From: Candidatus Parcubacteria bacterium
GTDB lineage: Bacteria > Patescibacteriota > Patescibacteriia > Patescibacteriales > UBA12075
Reading direction: 5' to 3'
Assembly: GCA_023142215.1 (NCBI GenBank)
Contig: JAGLJW010000065.1
Location: 1-8,180, forward strand
DNA length: 8,180 bases
Both the position numbers and the translations under genes were made by a program. Below the pieces are notes generated by a model, which saw only the letters and a list, made by a program, of their open reading frames with translations, was not told the DNA's origin and searched no databases. Below are positions 1 to 5,542 of this stretch, one piece after another; within the stretch, counting starts at the first letter, position 1; the number at the start of each line of letters is the position of its first letter.

Positions 1-12
1 GGCATAAATTTT

Positions 13-99
13 CAGATTTTGAGAAAATTTCTTCAAAAATCTTTTCGGCAATGTAGTGATATTGGCTAAAATATTTTTGGAGAAATTTACCGAAATCTG
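13..99. repeat. Long imperfect inverted repeat (hairpin)
   Basis: Bases 13-19 pair with 93-99 without mismatch, and 25-40 pair with 73-88 with one position (33/80) that would be a G-U wobble. A short asymmetric internal loop separates the two stem blocks, and a 32-base loop spans 41-72. The structure lies just inside the 115-135 repeat end, so both may belong to one palindromic element that continues beyond the left edge. Two minus-strand frames run open across this segment, but neither has a convincing start codon here, so no gene is called. Its role is unknown. Confidence 0.6.
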
Positions 100-114
100 G
101 GAACTTAGGTTATG

Positions 115-135
115 CTGTAGTTTGGCGACAGACCC
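115..135 (-). repeat. 21-bp repeat end shared with the palindrome inside comEC
   Basis: The reverse complement of this segment is identical over 21 bases to 2009-2029 inside comEC; it begins GGGTCTGTCGCCAAA. A 15-base relative occurs at 5445-5459. It ends four bases after the stop codon of the 140-445 gene. The pattern, with GGG at the outer end and recurrence at unrelated loci, is what the terminal inverted repeat of an insertion sequence or MITE looks like. The general form GGxxCTGTyGC also recalls IS6-type ends, but no transposase is visible and that link is only a resemblance. Confidence 0.65.
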
Positions 136-139
136 ATTT

Positions 140-445
140 TTACATAGCACTTTTTAAAAATGCCAATGAGCCAGTGGAATGTAATGTGTAAATAAATAAT
201 AAAAAAAACAAAAAAGCAAAGATTGCAATTACACCTAAAATTCTATAAAGAAAATACGAAAACAATATAATAACAACAATTGCAATAGCTATTAACTCAT
301 TTTTACTTAAACTATCAAATATCTCAAACATATCATTTATAATAATTTGTTCATCTAAAAAAGCCTCACTAATAAAGTCATACAAGAATTGGCTAAATAT
401 AATAGGTACTGCCCTATTTGAAAGCAGTTCGCCCTTTTCTGACAT
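140..445 (-). CDS. Small membrane protein of unknown function
   Basis: This is a 101-residue protein that I do not recognise. The first half is soluble and mildly acidic (residues 1-48). Two hydrophobic segments follow, at about 50-67 and 69-88, close enough together to form a hairpin in the membrane, then a short tail. The ATG at 443-445 is preceded directly by AAGG, too close to act as a normal ribosome site. A second in-frame Met at residue 39 would leave mainly the membrane part, so the start is uncertain. It lies 211 bp downstream of comEC on the same strand and could share its transcript. It stops just before the repeat end at 115-135. It could be a real gene or a chance frame; the hydrophobic pattern slightly favours a real one. 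Confidence 0.45.
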   Translation of the reverse strand: MSEKGELLSNRAVPIIFSQFLYDFISEAFLDEQIIINDMFEIFDSLSKNELIAIAIVVIILFSYFLYRILGVIAIFAFLFFLLFIYTLHSTGSLAFLKSAM

Positions 446-656
446 CCTTAGAATTAACCAAAAATACCCGAAAAATGCTCTTTTGACCTTTATCCCTACT
501 CTCTAATCCACAAACTAGAAAGACGATGGGAGCCTATCTTATAACAGTTTGATCCAAAACTTAACAACTCCTAGCAAAGCTCTTTTGGAAAATAAATTTC
601 TTTACTTTCCCTGCTATTAATATAGCATATTTCAGATTAAACTAAAATTAAAATGA

Positions 657-2201
657 TTAATATATTTTTTTTCTACTCCAATAAATCCAAAAAAATATTA
701 TTATCAAAAAAATATAAATTACCACAATATATAAAATATTATTAACTTGTAGATAGGCTAATGGTAAATTAGATACAAACTCTGAAATTTTACTCATGTA
801 AATTAATAACATTTTTGCTGGAAAAAAAAACACATAAGAAAACAATGGAAACACTAAGCTAAATATTACAGCCAATATTAATAAAGTTAACAAAAACGGC
901 AAACACCATAATATTAAAATATTTGTAATCGGAGCGACTAATGATATTTGTCCGAAATTATAAATGAGAATGGGTAAAGTAAAAAATTGAATTGCAATTG
1001 TAAGAAAAAAAATATTTACTCCTTTTTTAATCCAATCGTGATATTTATAAAATTTAAACCCATCTAAAAAATTATCAAAAACAGGATACAAATAAACAAT
1101 GGCTAAAATTGCTAAAAACGATAATTGAAAACCAACATCATCTCTAAGCAATCTAGGATTAATCAAAAGTAATATCGTAGCAGCGATATAAACAGATCTA
1201 TCAATTTTGTTTAAACGTCCTAAAATTTGTGCCAACAAAATCAGAAAAAGCATAAACCAAGCCCGAATTGCTGAAGCAGGAAAACCAATCAATAAAATAT
1301 AAAAAAGCAAAACAGTAAAACTAACATAAAAAACTTGTGATCGCCACAAACCAAATTCAAATAAAATCACAACAAGAATCAAATAAATAATACCGATGTG
1401 CATTCCACTAATAGCCATCATATGACTTACTCCAGCTCGTGAAAATATTTCTCTTTGCTCATCACTAATGGCATATTTATCACCAAGAATTATAGCTCGT
1501 GCTAAACTTGCTTCTTCGCTTGGTAAACCCTTAGATATTATTTCTCGCATTTTATTTTTTATTTTAAAAATAAAAGTAAAAAAAATACTTCCATCGTCCT
1601 CTCCAATTTTCTCAATCTTTGGATTATAACACAACGAATATATTTCTGATTTCGCCAAAAACCTATCATAGAAAAATCCGTCAAATTCTTCTGGTGTTTT
1701 TAACTTACATTCCAATTTTAAATTATCACCATAACTATATTTTGGAAACTTACTTGTTGTAATCAAAATTTTACCTTCCGTCTTTAGCTTTGTAATATCA
1801 TCATTTTCTATTTCGTGTGATAATACAATAAACTTTTGATTTTTGATTTTTATTTCTGGGTCATTTATTATCGTAGCAATAAGATTAACTTTTTGTTCAT
1901 TATAAAATTGAATATCAGTTTCATTAACTAATGGAATTGATAATGAGTAACGAAAAAAAGATAAAAAAATAAAAAGAAAGAAAAAAATAAAAAGAAATCC
2001 TCGTTTATGGGTCTGTCGCCAAACTACAGTTTTGGCGACAGACCCTTGATATAAAAATAAAAAAGAAAGAAATATTATAATCAAAATTAACCATAATAAA
2101 TCATTCTTTATAAAATCAACCGGCAAAAAAGACGCGATTCCTGTTCCGAAAATAAATACAAAACAAGAAATTAAAAAGAGTTCCGACTTTGAAAAATTCA
2201 T
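657..2201 (-). CDS. comEC: ComEC/Rec2-family DNA uptake channel, short form
   Basis: This is the predicted inner-membrane channel that passes single-stranded DNA into the cytoplasm during natural transformation. The 514-residue protein has N-terminal membrane helices, then a beta-rich extracytoplasmic part (about 90-200, DUF4131 type). The Competence domain follows from about 230, with the segments LARAIILGDK (233-242) and HMMAISGMHIG (about 260-270), the family's hallmark, and then a run of helices to the end. It ends right after the last helix in a basic tail, so the C-terminal metallo-beta-lactamase-like domain of longer ComEC proteins is absent; such short forms are known. No Shine-Dalgarno sequence precedes the ATG at 2199-2201. 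Residues 53-65, between the second and third hydrophobic segments, are encoded by the palindromic repeat at 2009-2045. The reading frame is otherwise intact, so the gene is probably functional. Confidence 0.9.
   Translation of the reverse strand: MNFSKSELFLISCFVFIFGTGIASFLPVDFIKNDLLWLILIIIFLSFLFLYQGSVAKTVVWRQTHKRGFLFIFFFLFIFLSFFRYSLSIPLVNETDIQFYNEQKVNLIATIINDPEIKIKNQKFIVLSHEIENDDITKLKTEGKILITTSKFPKYSYGDNLKLECKLKTPEEFDGFFYDRFLAKSEIYSLCYNPKIEKIGEDDGSIFFTFIFKIKNKMREIISKGLPSEEASLARAIILGDKYAISDEQREIFSRAGVSHMMAISGMHIGIIYLILVVILFEFGLWRSQVFYVSFTVLLFYILLIGFPASAIRAWFMLFLILLAQILGRLNKIDRSVYIAATILLLINPRLLRDDVGFQLSFLAILAIVYLYPVFDNFLDGFKFYKYHDWIKKGVNIFFLTIAIQFFTLPILIYNFGQISLVAPITNILILWCLPFLLTLLILAVIFSLVFPLFSYVFFFPAKMLLIYMSKISEFVSNLPLAYLQVNNILYIVVIYIFLIIIFFWIYWSRKKIY
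2009..2045. repeat. 37-bp palindromic element inside comEC, in frame
   Basis: Fifteen bases (2009-2023) are the exact reverse complement of 2031-2045, around a 7-base loop. The left 21 bases equal the reverse complement of 115-135. On the comEC strand it encodes GSVAKTVVWRQT plus part of a His codon, at a hydrophilic turn between two hydrophobic helices, where an insertion could be tolerated. The 8 bases on either side (2001-2008 and 2046-2053) are not a direct duplication. It looks like a minimal mobile palindrome, or the two fused ends of a larger element, and resembles in principle the Rickettsia palindromic elements found in genes. Confidence 0.85.
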
Positions 2202-2276
2202 AATTCATAACAGTAGGATTGTTATTCCTCAATCAAGCCAAGGACAAGTCATAAAACAAAACGGATGCCATACTTC

Positions 2277-2453
2277 ACTGTCATTCTAGAACGGAACAAA
2301 TGCGTAGTGATAGAATCTCATTGATTATACTACGTTGCATAATTCATAGGATCCTATCGCTCTAGCTCCAGGATAACAATATATGTTATATGATTCATGA
2401 AATTCTTGCTCTAGTTCCAAAGACTGTCTTCGGCTTGACTAGAAAATGACAGT
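2277..2453. repeat. REP-like composite of nested inverted repeats
   Basis: The outer ends match in inverted orientation: ACTGTCATTCTAG at 2277-2289 against CTAGAAAATGACAGT at 2439-2453, with a 2-base gap. Inside are a small hairpin ATTCTA/TAGAAT (2283-2288 and 2311-2316) and another, ATCCT/AGGAT (2351-2355 and 2370-2374). The segments GATAGAATC (reading left) and GATCCTATCGCT are degenerate inverted relatives. The layout is that of intergenic REP/BIME-type repeats made of degenerate copies of one short palindrome. Confidence 0.6.
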
Positions 2454-2505
2454 AAAATAACATTCGCTCGCAATGATAATTTTATTTATATTAAAAAAAA
2501 TTCTT

Positions 2506-2534
2506 TTCGCCATCCGCCAGCTGGCGGAGGCGAA
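2506..2534. repeat. GC-rich palindrome downstream of prfB
   Basis: A perfect 16-base palindrome, TCCGCCAGCTGGCGGA (2513-2528), is extended by TTCGCC/GGCGAA (2506-2511 and 2529-2534), with a single unpaired A at 2512. It is strikingly GC-rich in an AT-rich spacer. In the prfB direction it is followed, after AAAAGAA, by a run of eight Ts, so it could serve as an imperfect intrinsic terminator for prfB. It could equally be a dispersed genomic palindrome. Confidence 0.7.
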
Positions 2535-2541
2535 TCTAAAT

Positions 2542-2556
2542 TCTTAAATCTTAATT
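2542..2556. repeat. AT-rich dispersed repeat, copy 1 (3' of prfB)
   Basis: The 15 bases TCTTAAATCTTAATT are repeated exactly at 6805-6819. Degenerate further units (AAATCTTAAATCTTAA) continue into the end of prfB, so that its last codons (RFKI) are made of this repeat. Both copies sit at the 3' ends of minus-strand genes. The composition is low-complexity, so independent origin is possible. Confidence 0.5.
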
Positions 2557-2557
2557 T

Positions 2558-3649
2558 TTAAATCTTAAATCTTAAGTATGCCTCCATAAATCCTTCCAAT
2601 TCACCATCCATTACTTTATCAATTTCTATTTTTTCAAATTTAGTTCTATGATCTTTAACCATTTGATAAGGCTGAAAAACGTATGATCTAATTTGGTTTC
2701 CCCATTGAGCTATCTTGGTTTCACCCTTTAATTCTTTCTCTTTTTTCTCACGTTCATCCTCCTTTGTTTTAAATAATTTCGCTTTTAAAATTTTCATAGC
2801 CGATTCTTTATTTTGATGTTGAGATCTTTCATTCTGACAAGTCACAACTAAGGCACTTGGTAAATGCTTTATCCTAACAGCTGAATCAGTAGTATTTACA
2901 CCTTGCCCTCCTGGTCCTGATGATTTAAAAACATCAATATGTAAATCTTTATCACTAATTTCTATTTCAACAGTTTCTGGTAAATCTGGAACTAATTCAA
3001 CTGAAGCAAATGAAGTATGACGAGCAGAATCAGCATCAAAAGGAGAAATTCTTACCAGCCTGTGAACACCTGTCTCACTACGCAAATAACCATAAGCCCA
3101 TTTTCCAGAAATTTTTATTATTACACTTTTTATTCCTGCTTCTTGCCCTGATAAACGATCTAAAATTTCAACTTTAAAGTCTTTTTTTTCTGCAAAACGT
3201 AAATACATTCTTTCAAGCATTTGAGCCCAATCCTGAGCATCTACTCCACCTGTTCCTGCATGAATTGACAAGATTGCATCACTGGCATCATACTTACCAG
3301 AAAATAAAACATAAAATTCTAACTCTTCATATTTCGCTTTTAATTCTTTATACTGTTTGTGTGCAATGTCGTCAATGGAATTATCTTTTTCATTTTGTCC
3401 AACAGCAACTAATTCCTCTAGCTCCCTAATTAAACCAAGTAAATTTTCCCATTTATCAACTTCATCATTTAACATCTCAGCTTCTTTACTTATCTTTACA
3501 GCACTTTCATGATTATCCCAAAAATTAGCTTTACTCATTTCAATTTTCGCCTCATTCGCCCTTTCTTTCTTTCTATCAATATCCAACAATCGCCAAGTTT
3601 TAGAAACTTGTTCTCGTAATTCTTCTAAATTTTTTAATAAATTTTCCAT
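2558..3649 (-). CDS. prfB: Peptide chain release factor 2
   Basis: RF2 recognises UGA and UAA in the ribosomal A site and triggers release of the finished protein. The 363-residue length matches the family (E. coli 365). Visible in order are an N-terminal helical domain, the stop-codon recognition tripeptide SPF (202-204) in RISPFDADSARHTSFASVEL, and the catalytic GGQ (247-249) in SSGPGGQGVNTTDSAVRI. SPF separates it from RF1, which has a P(A/V)T motif. Most bacterial prfB genes need a +1 frameshift at an in-frame UGA near codon 25; here the equivalent codons (21-23, Leu-Leu-Asp, TTG TTG GAT) are read straight through, so that autoregulation is absent. The extreme C-terminus is encoded by an AT repeat. 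No Shine-Dalgarno sequence is seen; a promoter at 3695-3723 and a leader hairpin precede the gene. Confidence 0.97.
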   Translation of the reverse strand: MENLLKNLEELREQVSKTWRLLDIDRKKERANEAKIEMSKANFWDNHESAVKISKEAEMLNDEVDKWENLLGLIRELEELVAVGQNEKDNSIDDIAHKQYKELKAKYEELEFYVLFSGKYDASDAILSIHAGTGGVDAQDWAQMLERMYLRFAEKKDFKVEILDRLSGQEAGIKSVIIKISGKWAYGYLRSETGVHRLVRISPFDADSARHTSFASVELVPDLPETVEIEISDKDLHIDVFKSSGPGGQGVNTTDSAVRIKHLPSALVVTCQNERSQHQNKESAMKILKAKLFKTKEDEREKKEKELKGETKIAQWGNQIRSYVFQPYQMVKDHRTKFEKIEIDKVMDGELEGFMEAYLRFKI

Positions 3650-3657
3650 ATATCAGT

Positions 3658-3689
3658 AGAGACGCCCCGCTGGGACGTCTCTTTTTTTT
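3658..3689 (+). terminator. GC-rich hairpin with T-run in the prfB leader
   Basis: AGAGACG (3658-3664) pairs with CGTCTCT (3676-3682), then after one mismatch CCC pairs with GGG across a GCT loop. Eight Ts (3682-3689) follow on the plus strand, which is the form of an intrinsic terminator for plus-strand transcription. However, both neighbouring genes run on the minus strand. Read on the minus strand it is a stable hairpin that fills most of the predicted prfB 5' leader and ends 8 bases before the ATG. It may therefore be a leader structure, an antisense terminator, or a dispersed palindrome. Confidence 0.6.
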
Positions 3690-3694
3690 ATTAC

Positions 3695-3723
3695 ATTATA
3701 TATCAAATCAAATTTTATCTCAA
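3695..3723 (-). promoter_or_regulatory. Sigma70-type promoter for prfB
   Basis: On the minus strand, TTGAGA (3718-3723; one mismatch to TTGACA) is followed after exactly 17 bases by a perfect TATAAT (3695-3700). Transcription would begin near 3688, giving a leader of about 39 bases that is mostly the hairpin at 3658-3682. The -35 box overlaps the last bases of the upstream gene. This suggests that prfB can be transcribed apart from the three genes upstream of it. Confidence 0.7.
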
Positions 3724-4257
3724 TTTCTTAATCTGGGAAGCATCAAAATCTTTAGCAATTGCAATATCCTTACTTGCTATAACTTCAATATAATCCCCTT
3801 CATTAAAACTGCTGGAAGGTATTTGTATTTCTTCAACTTTCTTTTGAGTTGTACCAGGAATTGGCGTAAATTGTAATTTATTAAAACGTGTTAGAGAATT
3901 AATTGCAACTTTTCTCATCTCTGGACCTTTACGCTCTGGCGCATATTCTTCCATACCTTCTGAAATACGAACTTTTAAAATTATATAATTATCATTAACC
4001 TCTTCAATAATTCCTGTTAAATTATAAATCACTTCTGGAATATTGTACTTTGGCTTCTTTGTTATCTTCTCTGTTTTTATAACATTATCATCTTCATCTA
4101 TTATCTTTATGGTTGTTGTTGGTGTAGAATAATAATTAAAAAGCATTGACCCAACCAACACAACAAAAATAACAAATAAACCAAACATCATACGATTTAT
4201 TTTTGAGCTAATAGATTGTCTTTGGTTATCAGCATTGTTAAATTTTTCATTATTCAT
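3715..4257 (-). CDS. Membrane-anchored protein with DUF5666-like domain, unknown function
   Basis: This 180-residue protein has a polar N-terminus, one transmembrane segment (about 24-41) and a soluble part predicted outside the membrane. From about residue 80 the pattern is a beta-rich fold: TGIIEEVNDNYIILKV, then RKVAINSLTRFNK, a stretch of polar residues, and FNEGDYIEVIASKDI. This alternation (Gly-Ile-Ile, Asn-turn, strand, 'GD.I.V') resembles the small OB-like DUF5666 domains common in secreted proteins, but the family assignment is a guess. No catalytic motif is visible. It sits 65 bp upstream of prfB and 108 bp downstream of the 4366-4689 gene. No Shine-Dalgarno sequence precedes the ATG. 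Confidence 0.8.
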   Translation of the reverse strand: MNNEKFNNADNQRQSISSKINRMMFGLFVIFVVLVGSMLFNYYSTPTTTIKIIDEDDNVIKTEKITKKPKYNIPEVIYNLTGIIEEVNDNYIILKVRISEGMEEYAPERKGPEMRKVAINSLTRFNKLQFTPIPGTTQKKVEEIQIPSSSFNEGDYIEVIASKDIAIAKDFDASQIKKLR

Positions 4258-4271
4258 ATTTTTATATTATT

Positions 4272-4343
4272 TAATTTTACATGTTTCATATTATTTCATT
4301 GCTTACTAATAAAACAAAAAATCAATGAAAATATGTAAAATTA
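4272..4343. repeat. AT-rich interrupted inverted repeat
   Basis: TAATTTTACAT (4272-4282) is the exact complement of ATGTAAAATTA (4333-4343), and TTTCATTG (4294-4301) of CAATGAAA (4323-4330). The two stem blocks are separated by bulges of 11 and 2 bases, and the loop is 21 bases. It fills the space between two minus-strand genes. No T-run follows on the minus strand, so it is not a standard terminator; it may form a structure in the leader of the 3715-4257 gene. Confidence 0.5.
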
Positions 4344-4365
4344 AAACTTCTTATATATTTAAAAA

Positions 4366-4689
4366 CTATTTTTTTAATAAATTTAAAATATTACCTCCAT
4401 TATTTAATAAATCAGAATTTAAATTTAGAATCTCCTGATATTGCTGTATTAATGGTTCTAAAATTTTTGGTAAATACATAATTCCTAAGACTACTGGGAC
4501 TACAAAAATAAGAATCTTCAAAACACTAATTATTCTCTCAAATATAATATAACTATTTACCTTTTTGGAAATATCATATATTTTATTATTCAATTCTAAA
4601 TTTTTCAATAACAACTCTTTCAACTCTTCCACATTCTCCAAAGTTAAATCATTTTTTTTGTTTTTATTTTTCAATTCGTTATTATTCAT
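4366..4689 (-). CDS. Small single-span membrane protein, unknown function
   Basis: This 107-residue protein has a highly charged, Asn/Lys-rich N-terminus and an amphipathic helix rich in Glu, Leu and Lys (about 17-47, possibly coiled coil). One transmembrane segment (about 55-74) contains a central Pro-Val-Val-Leu-Gly, followed by a second amphipathic segment (LPKILEPLIQQYQEIL). The layout matches small conserved membrane proteins often seen in Candidate Phyla Radiation genomes, but I know no function for them. The ATG lies 20 bp after the stop of the NrdG-type gene upstream, so the two are probably co-transcribed. The stop is TAG. No Shine-Dalgarno sequence is seen. Confidence 0.75.
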   Translation of the reverse strand: MNNNELKNKNKKNDLTLENVEELKELLLKNLELNNKIYDISKKVNSYIIFERIISVLKILIFVVPVVLGIMYLPKILEPLIQQYQEILNLNSDLLNNGGNILNLLKK

Positions 4690-4709
4690 TTAAACAAAAA
4701 TTATTCATT

Positions 4710-5435
4710 TTATCTAATCCTGCATTCACCAACATATTGTTCTCCTATTTTTCTCATTTCTTCTAATTCAACAGAACTATACTTTTTAAAATTTTCAAAG
4801 CTCTTATTTACCATAATAACATCATTTTTAAAAACTTGCAAAAACCATTTCTCAGCACCTCTGATAAATTCCCCCATTTTCGCAATATCATCCTTCTTTA
4901 CAAGCTGTGGCACCATAGTGCTTCTAAATTCATAAGGCAATTTAGAACTCTTAATTATTATAACACTTTTTCTCAATTTATCCAAATTAATTTTTCTGCC
5001 AACTATTTTATCATATTTTTCAAGTGGTCCTTTAATATCCATAGCAATATAATCAATTAACTTTTTATCTATTAATCTTTGTAATACTTCAGGATTTGTT
5101 CCATTAGAATCAAGTTTTACTTTAAATCCCTTTGATTTTATTTTTACAATAAATTCTTCCAAATCTACTTGTAAAGTTGGTTCACCACCAGTTATAACTA
5201 CCCCATCTAATTTTCCAACTCTTTTATCTAAAAAATCAAAAAAAATTTCTTCTGTAATTATAGAATCATTTTTCTTTTTGTATTCTTCATTAAATTTTTG
5301 AACTTCATTAGATAAAACAAAATTTGGATTATAACAATAGTGACAACGAAAATTACAGCCAACTGTAAAAATAATAGTTGCCAAATTACCAGGATAATCA
5401 ATTGTCGTAAATTTTTCTATTCCACCAATTAACAT
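4710..5435 (-). CDS. nrdG: Anaerobic ribonucleotide reductase activating protein (radical SAM)
   Basis: This radical-SAM enzyme uses a 4Fe-4S cluster and S-adenosylmethionine to install the glycyl radical on anaerobic ribonucleotide reductase. The N-terminal signature runs MLIGGIEKFTTIDYPG, then TVGCNFRCHYCYNP with the cluster ligands C27, C31 and C34 (CxxxCxxC). ITGGEPTLQ follows, with GGE at 83-85 for SAM binding, and later strands such as DYIAMDIKGP complete the barrel. The 241-residue length and the opening sequence match the longer NrdG2-type activases (TIGR02495-like) rather than the roughly 155-residue E. coli NrdG. The same fold also serves pyruvate formate-lyase activases, but the split nrdD nearby makes ribonucleotide reductase the likely partner. 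The gene is on the same strand as nrdD, separated by a phosphoesterase gene on the other strand. The ATG at 5433-5435 is chosen because it gives the standard family start. Confidence 0.88.
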   Translation of the reverse strand: MLIGGIEKFTTIDYPGNLATIIFTVGCNFRCHYCYNPNFVLSNEVQKFNEEYKKKNDSIITEEIFFDFLDKRVGKLDGVVITGGEPTLQVDLEEFIVKIKSKGFKVKLDSNGTNPEVLQRLIDKKLIDYIAMDIKGPLEKYDKIVGRKINLDKLRKSVIIIKSSKLPYEFRSTMVPQLVKKDDIAKMGEFIRGAEKWFLQVFKNDVIMVNKSFENFKKYSSVELEEMRKIGEQYVGECRIR

Positions 5436-5444
5436 ATATTTAAT

Positions 5445-5459
5445 GGGGCTGTCGCCGAA
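5445..5459. repeat. Degenerate copy of the GGGTCTGTCGCC repeat end
   Basis: GGGGCTGTCGCCGAA differs at two positions from GGGTCTGTCGCCAAA, the arm of the comEC palindrome and of the 115-135 repeat. No inverted partner is found in this 107-bp spacer, so it would be a single leftover end. It lies 9 bp upstream of the nrdG ATG and would be part of its leader. Confidence 0.5.
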
Positions 5460-5465
5460 TAAAAA

Positions 5466-5494
5466 TTGTATAATAAAATGTATTTTGGTATAAT
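5466..5494 (+). promoter_or_regulatory. Sigma70-type promoter for the metallophosphoesterase
   Basis: TTGTAT (5466-5471), a 17-base spacer and a perfect TATAAT (5489-5494) with an extended -10 TGG just before it. The start site would lie near 5501, with a leader of about 42 bases. Two further TATAAT boxes occur at 5469-5474 and 5528-5533. The last is 9 bases from the ATG and could give a nearly leaderless transcript, but it lacks a convincing -35. Confidence 0.65.
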
Positions 5495-5542
5495 CTTAAT
5501 AGTCATTAATATAGTAACACTGCTAGATATAATATACAAATT

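Larger units (their letters stand above)
2202..2557. other. Spacer between comEC and prfB, rich in repeats
   Basis: This 356-bp stretch holds no gene that I can support. It contains nested inverted repeats (2277-2453), a GC-rich palindrome (2506-2534) and a low-complexity AT repeat (2542-2556). No tRNA-like cloverleaf or long open frame was seen. Both flanking genes are on the minus strand, so comEC would need either a promoter here or read-through from prfB. Confidence 0.7.

Noticed and set aside
1..135. Partial minus-strand gene at the left edge (open frames across the hairpin)
   Set aside because: Two frames are open, but neither has an ATG, GTG or TTG start with support, and the inverted-repeat structure explains the sequence better.
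446..600. Upstream extension of the 140-445 gene
   Set aside because: The frame is open for about 40 codons upstream of the ATG but has no good start codon, and the sequence lacks protein-like character.
2001..2053. Target-site duplication around the comEC palindrome
   Set aside because: The 8 bases on each side (TCGTTTAT and TTGATATA) do not match, so transposition cannot be shown this way.
2195..2235. Promoter TTGAGG-17-TATGAA just upstream of comEC
   Set aside because: The -10 box would lie 2 bases from the ATG, placing the start of transcription inside the gene.
4836..5060. Plus-strand ORF inside nrdG
   Set aside because: It is antisense to a strongly conserved radical-SAM gene and has no recognisable motif.
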